A stretch of DNA of 64,000 bases from Monoplex corrugatus (GCA_030674185.1 CM060315.1:88136415-88200414), one strand, 5' to 3'; numbered from the stretch's first letter, positions 46,905-59,604 are shown. The notes: generated by a model from the sequence alone, not told the origin. A program made the numbers and translations.

Positions 46905-47195
46905 TCCCTATAGTCGAGTGGTTAGAGCGCTCGTCTGCGGTGCGGAAGGTCGGTGGTTCGAATCCGCTAAACGCTGGTTCGATTTTTCCGGCCTGAAAAC
47001 TCCCTCTGTCCACCCAGCAGTGAATGGGTACCTGACTTCGGTCGGGGGAGGTTTAAAAAAGACGGCGAAAGGAGAGGGATGGGCTCCGCCTTTCATAATG
47101 CCGTGCCCTAGACACGGTGAATCTTTAACAGTTCACCGCCCCTACGGCCATATTGACCATGGGACCTTTAACCTTTTAACCTTAACCCTTTTCTA
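46905..47195 (+). mobile_element. tRNA-derived SINE, family E
   Basis: A very well preserved Pol III head: A-box region agtcgagtggttagagcgct and B box ggtggttcgaatccgc at tRNA spacing. The body contains gagagggatgggctccgcc, and it ends in repeats of cctttaacctttta. Distinct from families B, C and F. The head could be misread as a tRNA gene, but it lacks a closing acceptor stem. Confidence 0.8.
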
Positions 47196-47199
47196 TCTC

Positions 47200-48235
47200 T
47201 TTCCTCTCCCCTTCTCCATTTCCTCTCCTCTCACCTTCTGTCTCTTTCTTTATCTGTGTCTGCTGTGTTTTCAGACATATTATGTAAATGTGATAATCAA
47301 TTTTCTGTCTCTTCATTGATTGTATGTTCATTTCGCCGCTTTCACAAAATTCATGGACTTTGTGCATGATGTTTGAAATAGTCAATCGTCATATTTCATT
47401 TTGCAATAGATCGTAATTCGTCTCACTTAGATATTAGGAGAAATTGTCCAGAACTAATTGATTGTGTTTTTCCTGAGAGAAAATAATTGTTTTTCCAGAG
47501 AGAAGTGTAATTATATATTTGTTGTGATGTAAGCTTTGTAGTTCTAGTCAGTTATAATGGTCATTATAGTGTAGTGCTCATGGATGTCTCTTGATAACAT
47601 TGTGTTGACATGCAGCTTGGCTGTTGGCTTCAGGGAATCAGACCTGATGGCTGGGGGGCAAGTCCTGATGACAGTTCAGAAAGATGGCAGATTTGGGACC
47701 ATGTGAGACCTAGTTCAAAAAAGCAAACTAGGCTGTGTCTGGAGCATCATGTCTTGACCGTTTTTGCAATTAAACAAGCATCCCATGATGCTTCAGTAAA
47801 ACAGCGTTGGAGTTTCCAACTTGGCAATGTTTCAACTATAGTGAGGGGAGATGAGCTGGCAGCTGTACAGGCTGCCCAATAGAGAGAGGAAGGCCCATAC
47901 TAAAGCAAAGAAAGGCCTTTTCCTTCTCTCTTGATGTGGTGGATGGCTGGTGTGCTGTGTGTGGTTATGTCTCAGGGATTTGCCATCTCCTCACCTTGCC
48001 ATTGGACTTTTAAATAAAGTAACTAATGCTTGGATCTGAGTGGATCATGCAGGGCATGGACGCCCCTCCCCCATCCCCCTACCCTACTTGGTGAAATGGC
48101 TACCGCTTGGTGTGTAGCTTCGGGAGTCAGGAGGTGATTGTCCGGCTAGAAGTGAGGCATTGTTGCTCTGGTTCTCACTCAGCATCGTCAGATGTTTCTT
48201 GATAACTTTATTGCTCACTTTATATGTTTTTGCTA
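47200..48235 (+). other. Intergenic stretch, no gene supported
   Basis: A 90-codon frame at 47610-47882 (ending AAVQAAQ) has no recognised homology and no splice context. It ends near aataaagtaac at about 48013. Possibly a decayed retroposon. Confidence 0.4.
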
Positions 48236-48539
48236 TTGTGGTGGTGGTGGTGTGTTTGTGTGTATATGTGTGTGTGTGTGTTTGTTTGTGTGTGTGTGTG
48301 TGTGTGACAGAGAGAAGGGGGGATGCATTGATTTTGTTATGCTGGGAAGAGGAAGAAGGAGCAAGTTTGTTGTTGTCTGGCTTTGTCCCAAAATGTTTTA
48401 AAACTAAGAATGTGCTGGTTGACTTTATAAAAAGAAGATAATGGTTAAATACCATCTGTGGAACCATTGACTTTTTAAAATCAGAATTGCTTTATTTATC
48501 TTGTGCAGTTTTCTGTACATTGCTTTAATTAATGCTGTG

Positions 48540-49090
48540 TATGATATAGTGTGAGTTTTGTGTGCGTGTTTGAATGTGCGCAGTGCTCTTGTTTATTGTA
48601 TCGATGCTTTGTTACTCTGTGTGAGTGTTTGAATGTGCGCATTGTGTACTTACTGTGTGTGTTGAATTCACGTGCTGTGTTTATGTGGCGTGTTTGAATG
48701 TGCGCAGTGCTCTGTGTTACTTACCTGTGTGCGTGTTTGAATGTGCGCAGTGCTCTGTGTTACTTACCTGTGTGCGTGTTTGAATTGCGCAGTGCTCTGT
48801 GTTACTTACCTGTGTGCGTGTTTGAATGTGCGCAGTGCTCTGTGTTACTTACCTGTGTGCGTGTTTGAATGTGCGCAGTGCTCTGTGTTACTTACCTGTG
48901 TGCGTGTTTGAATGTGCGCAGTGCTCTGTGTTAGCTGTACCATGTCGTGCCGTGTCGTGTTGAATGTGCGCAGTGCTCTGTGTTACTTACCTGTGTGCGT
49001 GTTTGAATGTGCGCAGTGCTCTGTGTTACTTACCTGTGTGCGTGTTTGAATGTGCGCAGTGCTCTGTGTTACTTACCTGTGTGGTTGGAC
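48540..49090. repeat. 43-bp minisatellite
   Basis: About 12 units of gtgtgcgtgtttgaatgtgc + gcagtgctctgtgttactta + cct, irregular in the first 150 bp and interrupted near 48930-48960. Followed by a GT tract at 49160-49235. Confidence 0.94.
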
Positions 49091-49193
49091 ATGTTTGTGT
49101 GTTGTGCATTTGTACATCCCTTGTTTCTGTGTGTACTTTGCTCTTGTATAGGCTCTGTGTGCGTGTGTGTGTGTGTGTGTGTGCGCAGCGCGC

Positions 49194-49237
<44 letters not shown>

Positions 49238-49239
49238 TG

Positions 49240-50840
49240 ACTTTTTTTTTCAGCTGTTCTTTTGAAATGTGTACTTTGTTCTTATGTGATGGGAAGTTTT
49301 TTTTCTTTCAGACTTTTTGTAAAGGCATTTTGACAAAGTGCAAATATGAACGCATGGACAAATGCATGACAGTAGCAGCAAAGCATTTGTGCAGTTATGA
49401 TGTACAGTTTGATACCTCACATACCTGCAAGACTAAATGACACATTCGCGGTGGGATACACACGTTTTGAGTAAAGTATAACGAATAGCCACAAGTTATG
49501 AAAACTAAAAGCATACATCGGTAGGTAATTTAGAAATCAAATAGATTGTTCATTTTTCCAGTGTATTTATAATGTGTATAGTACAATAAACCAGTGAATT
49601 GTATCAAGTTTCAGCTGTAATGAGTTATGAATATGGCAGCATTTTATTTTTAAAAGCTTGCAGATTTCATTCCAGTTTTGCCTTGTATTCTTCTTTGAAG
49701 TATCTTGAGGCTAGAAAGTTTTTAAAAAAAGGGGGGGAAAAGGAGCATTTTTGCGCAGTACAGGCATTAGGGATGAGGCTTACGTGGTTCCATACCAGAG
49801 GCATCTTAGCACCCGATTGATGGTGAAGTTGGCAAGGTTTGGCCAAAAATAGGGCAGACATTGAGTTATCTGCTTGTTTGGAGCGTCTCGTCAAATTATC
49901 ATTCATACATGTACGTCTTCCCAAGAATAATTAAATCAAAATATCTCATCAGTTTACATATTATTATCGACGCCAAACAGTAACTTGTTTTCAGTTAATC
50001 TAAGATATGCACAAGTAACACATTCTGATTTCAGCGATTCTTCAATAATTTGGAACCAAGATCCGTTTAACCTGTAAACATTTCGGTAATGTATGATGCC
50101 AAGAATTGCGTGCAGGGAGTCGGTGATCTTTGTTGTCAAGGGGACCTTTGTGTGTGTATGAAGCAGGTTGTTTGGTATTCAGTTTTGCGTGCTTTGTTTG
50201 TAATGTATGATATGAGCGTTTTTCTGTGTGAATTGTGGTATTACTTGTTATTGTGTGTGATAACATGATACCAAAGTTGCGAGTTCTGATGAAAGAGTTG
50301 TGTATGAGTACTGCAGATGTTTGTGTTTTAAGAGAGGGAGTTTTAGGTGATGATATTTCTTCGTGTGTGTTAGAGAAGTGACTGTTTAATAATAATAATA
50401 ATCATAAAAGAACAAGAGGAAGAAGAAAAAGAAGAAGAAGGATAATGAAGCATTTGTGTAGCACACTCTTCTAACAGAATATTAGAGATGTGGGCACTTT
50501 ATCAGCATTTAGATATAATGTTACAATAAGCAGCAATAATGATAAGCACCAAAAAACCCACCTGATAACGTTACACAGACCAAATCACCATCAGACATAA
50601 ATAAATGCATAGATACTTAACATGCAGCATGACACACACAAACCCAAAACACACACACAACAAAACAAATTTTACAAGAGACAGCCGAAAAAGCCAGAAA
50701 GGTGGGGTGGACCTTAGGAAATTTACAGCTTGTGGTATTGCTTGAACAGGTGAGTTTTCAGAGCTGGTTTGACTGTATAGTGTGTCTGCTGCTTTTAAAT
50801 AGATAGAATAATAATGATGATAATGATAATAATATCTGTA
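49240..50840 (+). other. Intergenic stretch, no gene supported
   Basis: Contains an AATAAA at 49585-49590 that could be a distal polyadenylation signal, and simple ATA/GAA repeats near 50390-50450. No conserved frame. Confidence 0.45.
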
Positions 50841-51070
50841 AGGATTAAATCTTGATATATTGTTAGCAGTAATATTTATAAGGACTAAATCTTGATGTAT
50901 AAATCATCATCATAATACTAATATCTGTAAGGGCAAAATCTTGATACATTATTATTGATGATATTTATAAAGAATAAATGTTGATATATAAATGATAATA
51001 ACAATAAGATCTTTACATGATAACTCTTGATATGTTATTATAAACAATATGTTCAAGGGCATGATCTCAA
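50815..51070. repeat. Diverged ~60-bp AT-rich tandem repeat
   Basis: About four units around atatctgtaaggattaaatc + ttgatatatt + gataataa, decayed. Confidence 0.65.
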
Positions 51071-51084
51071 TATATAAATCAAAT

Positions 51085-51825
51085 GAAATCACACACTCTC
51101 ATCATTTATTAAAATTCTCACAATGAAACATCAGATTAAATCACACACTCTCATCATTATTAGAAATTCTCACAATGTAACATAGTTATCAACTTTACTA
51201 TCATTTCTGCTCTTTTAAAAATTCTCACAATGAAAAAATCAGGATTTTAAAAAAAATCACACACTCTAATCTTTATTATAAATTCATCACAATAAACATC
51301 AGGTTAAATCATCACACTCTATCATTTTATTTATAAAATTCTATACTAATGAATAACATAGATCTTTAATGATCACACTCTCGATCATTTATTAAAAATT
51401 GTCAACATGATAAAAATCAAGTTAAATCACACACTCTCATCATTTATTAAAATTCTCACAATGAAACATCAGGTTAAATCACACACTCTCATCATTTATT
51501 GAAATTCTCACAATGAAACATCAGGTTAAATCACACACTCTCATCATTTATTGAAATTCTCACAATGAAACATCAGGTTAAATCACACACTCTCATCATT
51601 TATTGAAATTCTCACAATGAAACATCAGGTTAAATCACACACTCTCATCATTTATTGAAAATTCTCACAATGAAACATCAGGTTAAATCACACACTCTCA
51701 TCATTTATTGAAAATTCTCACAATGAAACATCAGGTTAAATCACACACTCTCATCATTTATTGAAATTCTCACAATGAAACATCAGGTTAAATCACACAC
51801 TCTCATCATCATATTATTAAAATTC
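51085..51825. repeat. 52-bp minisatellite with an irregular middle
   Basis: About 14 units of aatcacacactctcatcatt + tattgaaattctcacaatga + aacatcaggtta. Units at both ends are nearly identical, but 51180-51420 is full of small insertions and deletions. Confidence 0.93.
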
Positions 51826-51829
51826 TCAC

Positions 51830-53265
51830 TAAGACAAAAAGTCAAGGGAACAAAGCACGTGTATACTGGGAGGGGGCAGACGAGGCAAGTGGAACAAAGG
51901 GGTGGGCATGTAGAGGGGGAAATCGCTGCTGTACAGAAGGGTATGTCTTTAAACTAAACTTGAAGGAAGACAGAATATGTGACTGTTGACGAGATAAGGG
52001 AAGCTCATTCCAGTATGAATATTCAGTTTACATAATGCTTGTTATACAGTTATTTAATGATATGCATGTGCATGTAATGAACAAGACTCCTTGTCTCCAG
52101 ATGCGTATAACTAAAGAGGAGAGACTGGAGTGGATTTGGATTAGATTTTTGTTGTTGTTGTTGTCTCAACAGTACTTTTCTGCCAGAAATGTGGGTGGCT
52201 GTGCCTGAAGAAAACACATCATTATAGTAATTTGCCACACATGCCTCCTCCCCCTGCTTCATGTCTGTTATTTTGCTTACCTGTGAAAGTAATTTTTTTC
52301 AACAGAATTTTGCTAGTGAGAGTATTTGTTGCCATGGGATCTTCAGTGTACATAAGTTAAAAAAAGAAAGAAAGAACAGAAAATCTGCTGCTGCAAAGAC
52401 ATGATGACAAAGAAAAGGAAAAAATCACAAATATTTTTCAGATAGACAAGAGAATGGGATCTGTGCAGCAGTCAATCACTTCAGATACCAGAGTGGCACA
52501 ACCGCCAGTGTTTACACAACATTTGAACAAAACAAAACAGAAACAGTATCCTCACCTGATGTAGCCTTTTGACTCCTGCACCTTTCCCACCACCAGTGGG
52601 AAACATAATAGGGTCAAGAGTTAAATTTCTGTTTTGCTGTCATGGTTGACAAAGCCTGACGCTAATGGATAGGCTGACTCAAAGGGTTAGAAGAAAAAGA
52701 CAGGAACATATTCTCAATAAAAACGTATGAGCAGATTTCCAGAAAGGCAATGAACAGGCAAGATAATCAAATTCAAGAGGAGAAACAAGGCAGCTGGTTT
52801 GTTGCTGGAATGTATATGTATAAAGGTGATAAAAAAGCCTGATTAACTTTAAAGGGAGATGAAGACTAATGTTTCTTTTTCCCTGTTCACTTTCCTGTAG
52901 AATCTACTCCAGTTTCTTGAGTGAAAGCCAGATCACTTCTGTGTCCAAACCCAGATCCAGTGTCAAGCTGTTACACATTGCATGCACAGCGCTAATAGTC
53001 CTTCACTTTGCGTGCTTGCATAACGTTCATGTCATTTCATGTCTTCCATGTTGCACGTCTTTCAGGACTGTCGTGAAATTTTGTTTTGTGGGAAGGAATG
53101 CTTGAATATGTTTGTTGTTGTGTGTTAAAGAGTTCAAGACTGAAATGTGTCCATGTCGTAACAACAGAGGACTGTTGAAGGAAAGTAGGTGTTTGGTTTG
53201 TTTGAAAGCACTGGCCTGGTAGGTGTTTGGTTGTTGTTTGAAAGCACTGGCCTGTGGTTATGTTT
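51830..53265 (+). other. Intergenic stretch, no gene supported
   Basis: No conserved coding frame on either strand. 53180-53250 holds a short duplication (taggtgtttggtt..gtttgaaagcactggcctg). Confidence 0.5.
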
Positions 53266-53270
53266 GAAAA

Positions 53271-53271
<1 letters not shown>

Positions 53272-53310
<39 letters not shown>

Positions 53311-53332
53311 AGAGAGAGAGAGAGAGAGAGAT
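53272..53332. repeat. (GT)n-(GA)n microsatellite
   Basis: GT run followed by gtgtgag and a GA run. Confidence 0.95.
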
Positions 53333-53825
53333 CTTTTTCTGCCTTTTTTAGTATGAAGTTTCATCTACTTTCTCTGTCTCCTTTCTCTCTTTCATTTACA
53401 TATTTTTTTTCTCTGTCACGTAAGAAGTGTCTGTTTGTTTGTCCTTTTGGGGCTGAAGTCCTTTTATTATTGCTTTTTACTAAACAACCTTTCACATTCA
53501 GTTCTTGATTGAAAATTAGTCTTCGTCCTTGTTTTATATCAAATGAATCATATTTGGGAATAGTGCAAGGCGTCACTTAATTAAATTGGAGCTTTTGGCT
53601 TGAGTTGTAAAGAGTTTTGTGTTTGTATTTGTAAATTGTGTGTTTGTTTGTTGTGTGTGTGTGTGTTGTGTGTGCTTTAGATCTTATCTGATCTGCTCAA
53701 ACAGAGAATTTAATGCAGAGAAAATTTGCCATTTGAAACATCATAATTTTGGATGAGTTATAGTAATCCCAGACTTGACTAAAACTTACTGTCTATATGT
53801 GTTTGTATATAGTTATCAGGGAGTG

Positions 53826-53866
53826 AGTGTGTTGTGTGTGTGTGTTGGTGTGTTGTGGTATTGTGT

Positions 53867-53916
<50 letters not shown>
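53826..53916. repeat. (GT)n microsatellite
   Basis: GT with ttg interruptions, then a pure run. Confidence 0.93.
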
Positions 53917-53917
<1 letters not shown>

Positions 53918-54049
53918 CTGCATTGTAGTTTACAAATCTTTTAATGCATGTCAAACATTGGTGCAGGCAGATATTCACGTCAGTGATTGTAAAATGGAAA
54001 TATCCAAATATTGTAAAATAAAAATACCCAAACTTGTTTTGTTAATTTG

Positions 54050-54175
54050 AGGCAATTGGTTGCATTCCTTTTGTTGATGAGTGTATATAAAATTCTGTTG
54101 CATGTGTTGTGTGTGTATTGCATTCCTTTTGTTAGTGAGTTTATATAAAATTCTGTCGCATGTGTGTGTATGTTT
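54050..54175. repeat. Tandem duplication of ~67 bp
   Basis: ttgcattccttttgttgatg... and ttgcattccttttgttagtg..., each continuing tatataaaattctgt and gcatgtgt. Confidence 0.75.
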
Positions 54176-54408
54176 GTATTGGCTGGTTATAAACTTTTCT
54201 TGATGATGAGTGTATCGTTCAGTGTTGTGTGTGGATGTAAGAATATATGGGAATGCAATGGTGAAGGAGGTACTGGTATGTTTTGTATGTTTAACTGTCT
54301 TGAAGGAATTTAATGGTTTTGAGTATGTATATTTTCTGTGAAAGCTGTCAAACTCCATTTCAAATAAATCAAAAGAAAAAAAAAAGAGTTCTGGTTTTGT
54401 TTGTTGAT

Positions 54409-54427
54409 GTGTGTGTATTTGTGTGTG

Positions 54428-54520
<93 letters not shown>

Positions 54521-54522
54521 TG
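54409..54522. repeat. (GT)n-(TA)n-(GT)n-(GA)n compound microsatellite
   Basis: Four adjacent pure dinucleotide blocks in this order. Confidence 0.95.
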
Positions 54523-55074
54523 GAAAAATGCAGAATCATTATGAGGAAGTGGAAGTGTACATTTTAGGGAATCGGTCAGATAGTTGCTGGCAGATTTGGG
54601 TTGAGCACACATGGAATTCCCTAAGTGTGATAAATCCTTTTTGAAAAACTCCAAACTCCACATAGACACATATACAGACACAGACACAGACATACACACA
54701 CACAGACACTCACACAGACACGCATGATGATGTGAGCAATTGAAGATTGTGTTTAAAGAAAATGGATAATCAGAATTCAAGATTGTGTTTAAAGAAAATG
54801 GATAATCAGAATTCTTCTGTTGTCCACCATCTACATGGTCATACCACATCTGACAATGAACATTGATGTTTTTCCCAGTTCCAGTCGGCTTCCATGAAGG
54901 ACTGCAGGGACAGGTTGGTGTGATGGACAAGAGCCATTCTCATCTGCTGCATAGAACGATAAGAATGCATGCCTTGATTTGATTCTTGAATCAAGATTTG
55001 GCGCTTTATAAATATCACTATTATTGTTATGACTGTGAAGATATTTTGCATATTTTACAGTGGTTGGTTGGAAG

Positions 55075-55745
55075 ACGCTGCAGGCCTGGTATCTCTGATT
55101 TCAACCCCCTAGTGCAGAATGGTTCAGATGTTTGCCTGCCAATAACTAAAGGTTCCCGGGGTTCGCTCCCTGTAGAGGCTTTGACTTTTCTCCTCCGTTT
55201 CACCGCAAAGTCGAACCGAATGTCTAGTCCTTCAGAAGGGGATGAAAAACGAGTCGGACCCATGTGCCTTCTGGCTGCGCAATGCTAAAGATCCGACGGC
55301 AGTTGAAAATCGTGTAGAGCAGGGCATTGCCCAGCTGCCTTGGTATGAAATATTGGAGAGATAGGTTATTTCCCATGTCCCACCCCTTGAAGACCAATTG
55401 GCCTTCTTGCCTTTCTGAAGTCTTGGTTCAAAAAAAAAAAAAAGTGAATATGAATATGGATTTAAATCGAGGGAGAGGGGATGGGCGCCGCCCTCATGGT
55501 GCTGGCCCCGGGAAAAGTTGAGGTCTCTGTCATCTCACTCCCCTGTGACCCAGGGTTATGGAACTATCTAGGTAGGATCTCAGGACCTGACCAGCTCGTG
55601 GGTTTATGTGCAGGCTTAAGGCTTGTGCCAGCATCATCCTGGATTTTCTCCCATCACATGGCACCTGTGATGATTGTGCTCATATGGAATTCATCCCGAG
55701 CGCAGAGACGTCATCTTGAGAAACTGAAACTGAAACTGAAATTCG
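55075..55745 (+). mobile_element. SINE family C, near full length
   Basis: The tRNA-like head at 55115-55175 (agtgcagaatggttcagatg ... ggggttcgctccc) is followed by a body with ccttcagaaggggatgaaaa, ctggctgcgcaatgctaaag, a poly-A interruption, gagaggggatgggcgccgcc and ctaggtaggatctcaggacc, and a (CTGAAA)n tail. Two other copies are 5'-truncated. Confidence 0.8.
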
Positions 55746-56485
55746 TTGTCGTGGCCAAAAGACCTCTGTGTGTGCAGGGGGTTAGGGCTTAAACGGCCCT
55801 TGTCTGCTTGATCGTTCCATCATCAAATCATTAAAAGTCTCTTTTTTCTTTTTTGCACAGTTTGAAAGTTCTTTATTGATTTGTTTAGTCTTAACAATTG
55901 TGACCCGCTCCGACTAAAGGTAAAATAAGTCGGGTGAGGCCTTCTGTGGGCTGAAAACTCTGAACAGGGACAATAAGTCGATTTTGAGTTTTCTGCATTT
56001 CCATGCTTTATAACCACTTTTACACCATGTCCTAACACAATAAAGTCAAATTCAATTGATAAGTATTTTTTTGTGTTTTAATGTTTTCTTCTCCTTTCAA
56101 AATATTCACAAGTTCCGTAACATTTTGGTGATTAAAGTACACTTTTCTTAAATTCATTTTTCTTTTTGTTGTTTCGGATGGATGGACAATTAAATAAACA
56201 AGGGAAGTATGGAATTTCAGCTGATTTGGTTGATATTTAATGCTTGTTGCTAAGGAGTTTCTGACAATACCTTTTCAGTTCAGGGCTATTCTCTTCAACA
56301 TGTTTTTCTCAAAATGGCTGACTTGACCCCTCTCATCTTTGAAAGCCCATAACTTTTTTGTTTTTGTAGCCTGAAACTCAACTTGAGTACCATTTGAAAG
56401 CTGAGATTCTAAACTTTCTAGTGATACCAAAACCTAAAAATGCCTAAACTGAGACTTATTATGCCTTTTGTGAGAATGGGTCACA
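55746..56485 (+). other. Intergenic stretch, no gene supported
   Basis: Mostly AT-rich. The minus strand at 55895-55960 and 56455-56485 shares gtgacccgctc / gtgagaatgggtcaca words, but no element could be delimited. Confidence 0.4.
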
Positions 56486-56489
56486 ATTG

Positions 56490-56755
56490 TTAACACACAC
56501 ATGATACACACTCTCCTTCTCACACACATGCACATAGAATTCATACACATGCACACACATATATAAACATAGATAGACACATATACAGACACACACACAG
56601 ACACACACACACAGACAGACACACACACACACAGACACACACACACACACACACACGCATGCACATTATGCTCTTTTCTTTCTCTCTTGAAATCAAGCAC
56701 ACATACACACGCGCATGTTACGCAAGCACATGCACACACACAAACACACACGCAT
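56490..56755. repeat. Imperfect (CA)n tract
   Basis: CA with ACAG and ACAT interruptions. Cys-Val frames on the minus strand are artefacts. Confidence 0.88.
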
Positions 56756-56759
56756 TTTT

Positions 56760-57685
56760 GTTTGGGGGAAAAATAGCCTACATAGGTAATACTATTTCAG
56801 ATGAATACAAAATGTCTGTGTATCCATGTATACATGCATCTTTTTGTGCATACATGTGAATGTATGTGCATATGTCTGTCTATGCATGCAATTGTTTTCG
56901 TAAGAGCGGGAAAAGTATAGAAAATTAAACAGTAATATTTACACTGAATTTATAAATCTATAAACTAATAATCTGAACATATGTTATCGGTGAAAAGACA
57001 TTTTTGTCAAACACGTATAGAGTGTTTTCCCTTCTCACGAAAACACAATTAATTACATCCCTTTGTAAGCAAACGACATGACCAGGAAATGCCCGTTTGG
57101 TTCTTGAAATAAGTGTACTACGATTTGTGCAGAAGAGATGGCTCTTTACAGTGAATATGGATCTCATGCTAATTTAAGCAGAGTCTACAGAGGATGCAAA
57201 AAATATTTCATTTTGCACATTTTTGCGACATTTATTCTGTTGTACCTGGTGTATGCAATCGGTAAAGGTTTATTTTTTTACTTTTTTTCTTGGGGGGGGG
57301 GGGGGGGGGGAGGAGTGCGAGCAAAAGTTTGTAAAAAGTTAGGTGTAATGACAGATCCACTGGCTTTTAGTAGATTTACTTTCATTTTCAATGCCTAGAT
57401 AGTAGATATGCATACCCAGACCTACATCAGCAATTTAGCAGAGAATTTCTTTTGTAATCATGAAAGAAACAGTATAACTATAACACAGTAGAAACAGTCA
57501 AGTGTAGACTATGGGCCCTAAACTGTAGGAAGTAGACTTTATATATAGCCTTAATTGGTCTACATTTATAATCAGGTACACAATTCTGTTGACAGAACAT
57601 TTTGTATCATACACATAGGCCCAGGGGTATCTCCATTACAAGATCATGAAAGATGATATGCATCCCCAAAGAAAAGGCCTACATT
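56760..57685 (+). other. Intergenic stretch with a 20-G homopolymer
   Basis: Poly-G at 57292-57310. No gene supported. Confidence 0.5.
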
Positions 57686-57689
57686 TTAA

Positions 57690-58580
57690 ACCATCAGTAC
57701 AAGTCGGTCTTCACGAGAGAAAATCAACGATCTGCCCCAGAACATCAAGGCCAACATCAGATTGTTGCTGATGACTGTATAGTCTATTCCACCATAAATA
57801 CTATTCAAGACTGCAAGATGCTCCAACGAGATCTTAAGACACTGTCTGAGTTGGAGCAGCGTCGGGGGATGGACTTTCATCCGGAAAAATGTTACGTCCT
57901 GACTTGTTTAACATCAAGAAACCCCATCAACTTCAACTACAAATTAAAAGGACACACTCTCGAACACGTTGACAGCTCGAAATATCTTGGCGTCGACATA
58001 ACTCGTCATAAGAAGTGACATTAACTGGAAAGATCATGTAACGAGAGTCACCAACAAGGCCAACAGCATGGTAGGCTTTCTGAAAAGAAATCTAAAACTA
58101 TCCAACAAAACCACCAAAACCAATGTTTACCTAACCCTTATACGCCCACATCTGGATATTGCTCATCAGTTTGGAATCCGTACAAAGCAGGCCGAAAGAA
58201 AAAGATTGAAATGGTGCAAAGAAGAGCAGCACGTTATGTATACAATGATTATGGTTGGACCAGCAGCGTAACATCATGCTGCAAGAACTAGGTTGGGAAT
58301 CCCTTGAATCACGGCGGAACAGGCAAAGGCTAACTTTCATGTATAAGATTGTTAATGGCACTGTGGACAACTCCCCAGACAAATTCCTCAAGAAAGGACC
58401 CACCAAAACAAGATCAAATCACCGACACAAATTTGTTCATCTCAGCTCCTCTTCTGACCCATACAAATTCAGCTTCTTCCCATCAACCATTCCCGCCTGG
58501 AACTCCCTGCCTGCAACAGCAGCAGAGGCTCCCTCCTTGGTATCTTTGAAGAGGGAGCTCAACAAAATCCCAGCTTAGAC
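57690..58580 (+). mobile_element. Jockey/CR1-like non-LTR retrotransposon, 3' RT remnant
   Basis: Frames read VADDCIVYSTINTIQDCKML (catalytic ADD kept), GMDFHPEKCYVLTC, EHVDSSKYLGVDIT, then after a frameshift near 58012 NWKDHVTRVTNKANSMVGFL, NVYLTLIRPHLDI, and after further shifts LESRRNRQRLTFMYKIVNGT and FFPSTIPAWNSLPATAAEA, ending at tag 58576-58578. At least two frameshifts make it a pseudogene. The 3' UTR may reach about 58900. Confidence 0.8.
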
Positions 58581-59200
58581 TCCCCCCCAAATAGCCTTGC
58601 GGTAAATGAAGGATAGGGTTGTGCCGGTCCAGGTCCAGACCTGGGGGTCGCTATGATTACCAGATAAGCCTGTCCAGATACCCGGTTAGGCGCTGGTTGG
58701 GTGCCCCCTCCCTTTTTTTTTTCTTTGCCTGCCACAACATGCTGCCCTGGAGCTGACCTCAGGAATAAGCGGTTGGGGTTTTGAGGCCACCTTAGATCCC
58801 CCTCTATCCTTTTGTTGTCCCAAATAACCTATTTTTATGTTTTATCCTTCACCTCTACGCACACAGATCAACAATAGTCAAGGATGATGGCTGACCTTAC
58901 ATATTGAAGATTGAAGCCTTCACTCCTACTGGTACATAACCTGTATGTATATGCATAATATATTCGTTAATCTCAGTCACCTAGCTTATGCACACATAAC
59001 AATGGAGTCCTTCTACAGAGAAATTCAGTGGATATGGATACATGTTTGTTACAGCATTAGTTTGTAGTAGCTACAAGAAAGAAAAATCAGTGGCCTAATG
59101 TAGGACTGATTGTTTCCATGCAGGTTGAGTTTAGATGTTATTGACAGCAACATTTCCTATTTCATACGTCGTCCTTGTGATGTTTATGACTAAAAAAATG
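58581..59200 (+). other. Likely 3' UTR of the jockey-like remnant, then non-coding sequence
   Basis: C-rich opening and gtccaggtccagacctgggg hairpin near 58628. The rest has no visible features. Confidence 0.4.
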
Positions 59201-59202
59201 TA

Positions 59203-59380
59203 TCAACTAAGTAACATAACTCTTGAGAGTCACGGAGTTACCTCCCATGTAGAATTTCTCAAATCCAACACAGTTTGGGCTACCCATTCAGCTAGCATAG
59301 ACTCAGCCACAAAGCACAAATTGATAAAGTGGTAAGCTCAGAACATTCCGTGACTCTCAAGAGTTATGTTACTTAGTTGA
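59203..59380. mobile_element. MITE, 178 bp, perfect 34-bp inverted termini, TA target
   Basis: The left end tcaactaagtaacataactc + ttgagagtcacgga is repeated exactly inverted at the right end. TA flanks both ends (59201-59202, 59381-59382), as for Tc1/mariner-derived MITEs. No coding content. Confidence 0.85.
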
Positions 59381-59445
59381 TATTTATAATTCTCCTTGTT
59401 TCCCTCTTATTTCTTTTGGTATTAATTTAAAAAATGTATGTAAAC

Positions 59446-59520
59446 ATTGTTCCATTAATACTATCAAATATATGAATTAGACTGTAGAAAAGTTGATCTG
59501 TTACACTCACACACCACACA

Positions 59521-59604
<84 letters not shown>

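Noticed and set aside
46905..46985. A genuine tRNA gene
   Set aside because: A and B boxes are good, but no complementary acceptor stem closes the fold and the sequence continues as a SINE body with a repeated tail.
47610..47882. 90-codon frame as a small gene
   Set aside because: No recognised family, no Kozak or splice context, and surroundings look like decayed repeat.
51085..51825. CRISPR-like array (52-bp repeats)
   Set aside because: Contiguous tandem units without unique spacers, in an animal genome; a minisatellite.
52560..52695. Another small TTAA-type element (ccttttgactcctg ... ctgactcaaaggg)
   Set aside because: Ends are loosely inverted, but flanks are gtag and ttag rather than TTAA duplications, so borders cannot be supported.
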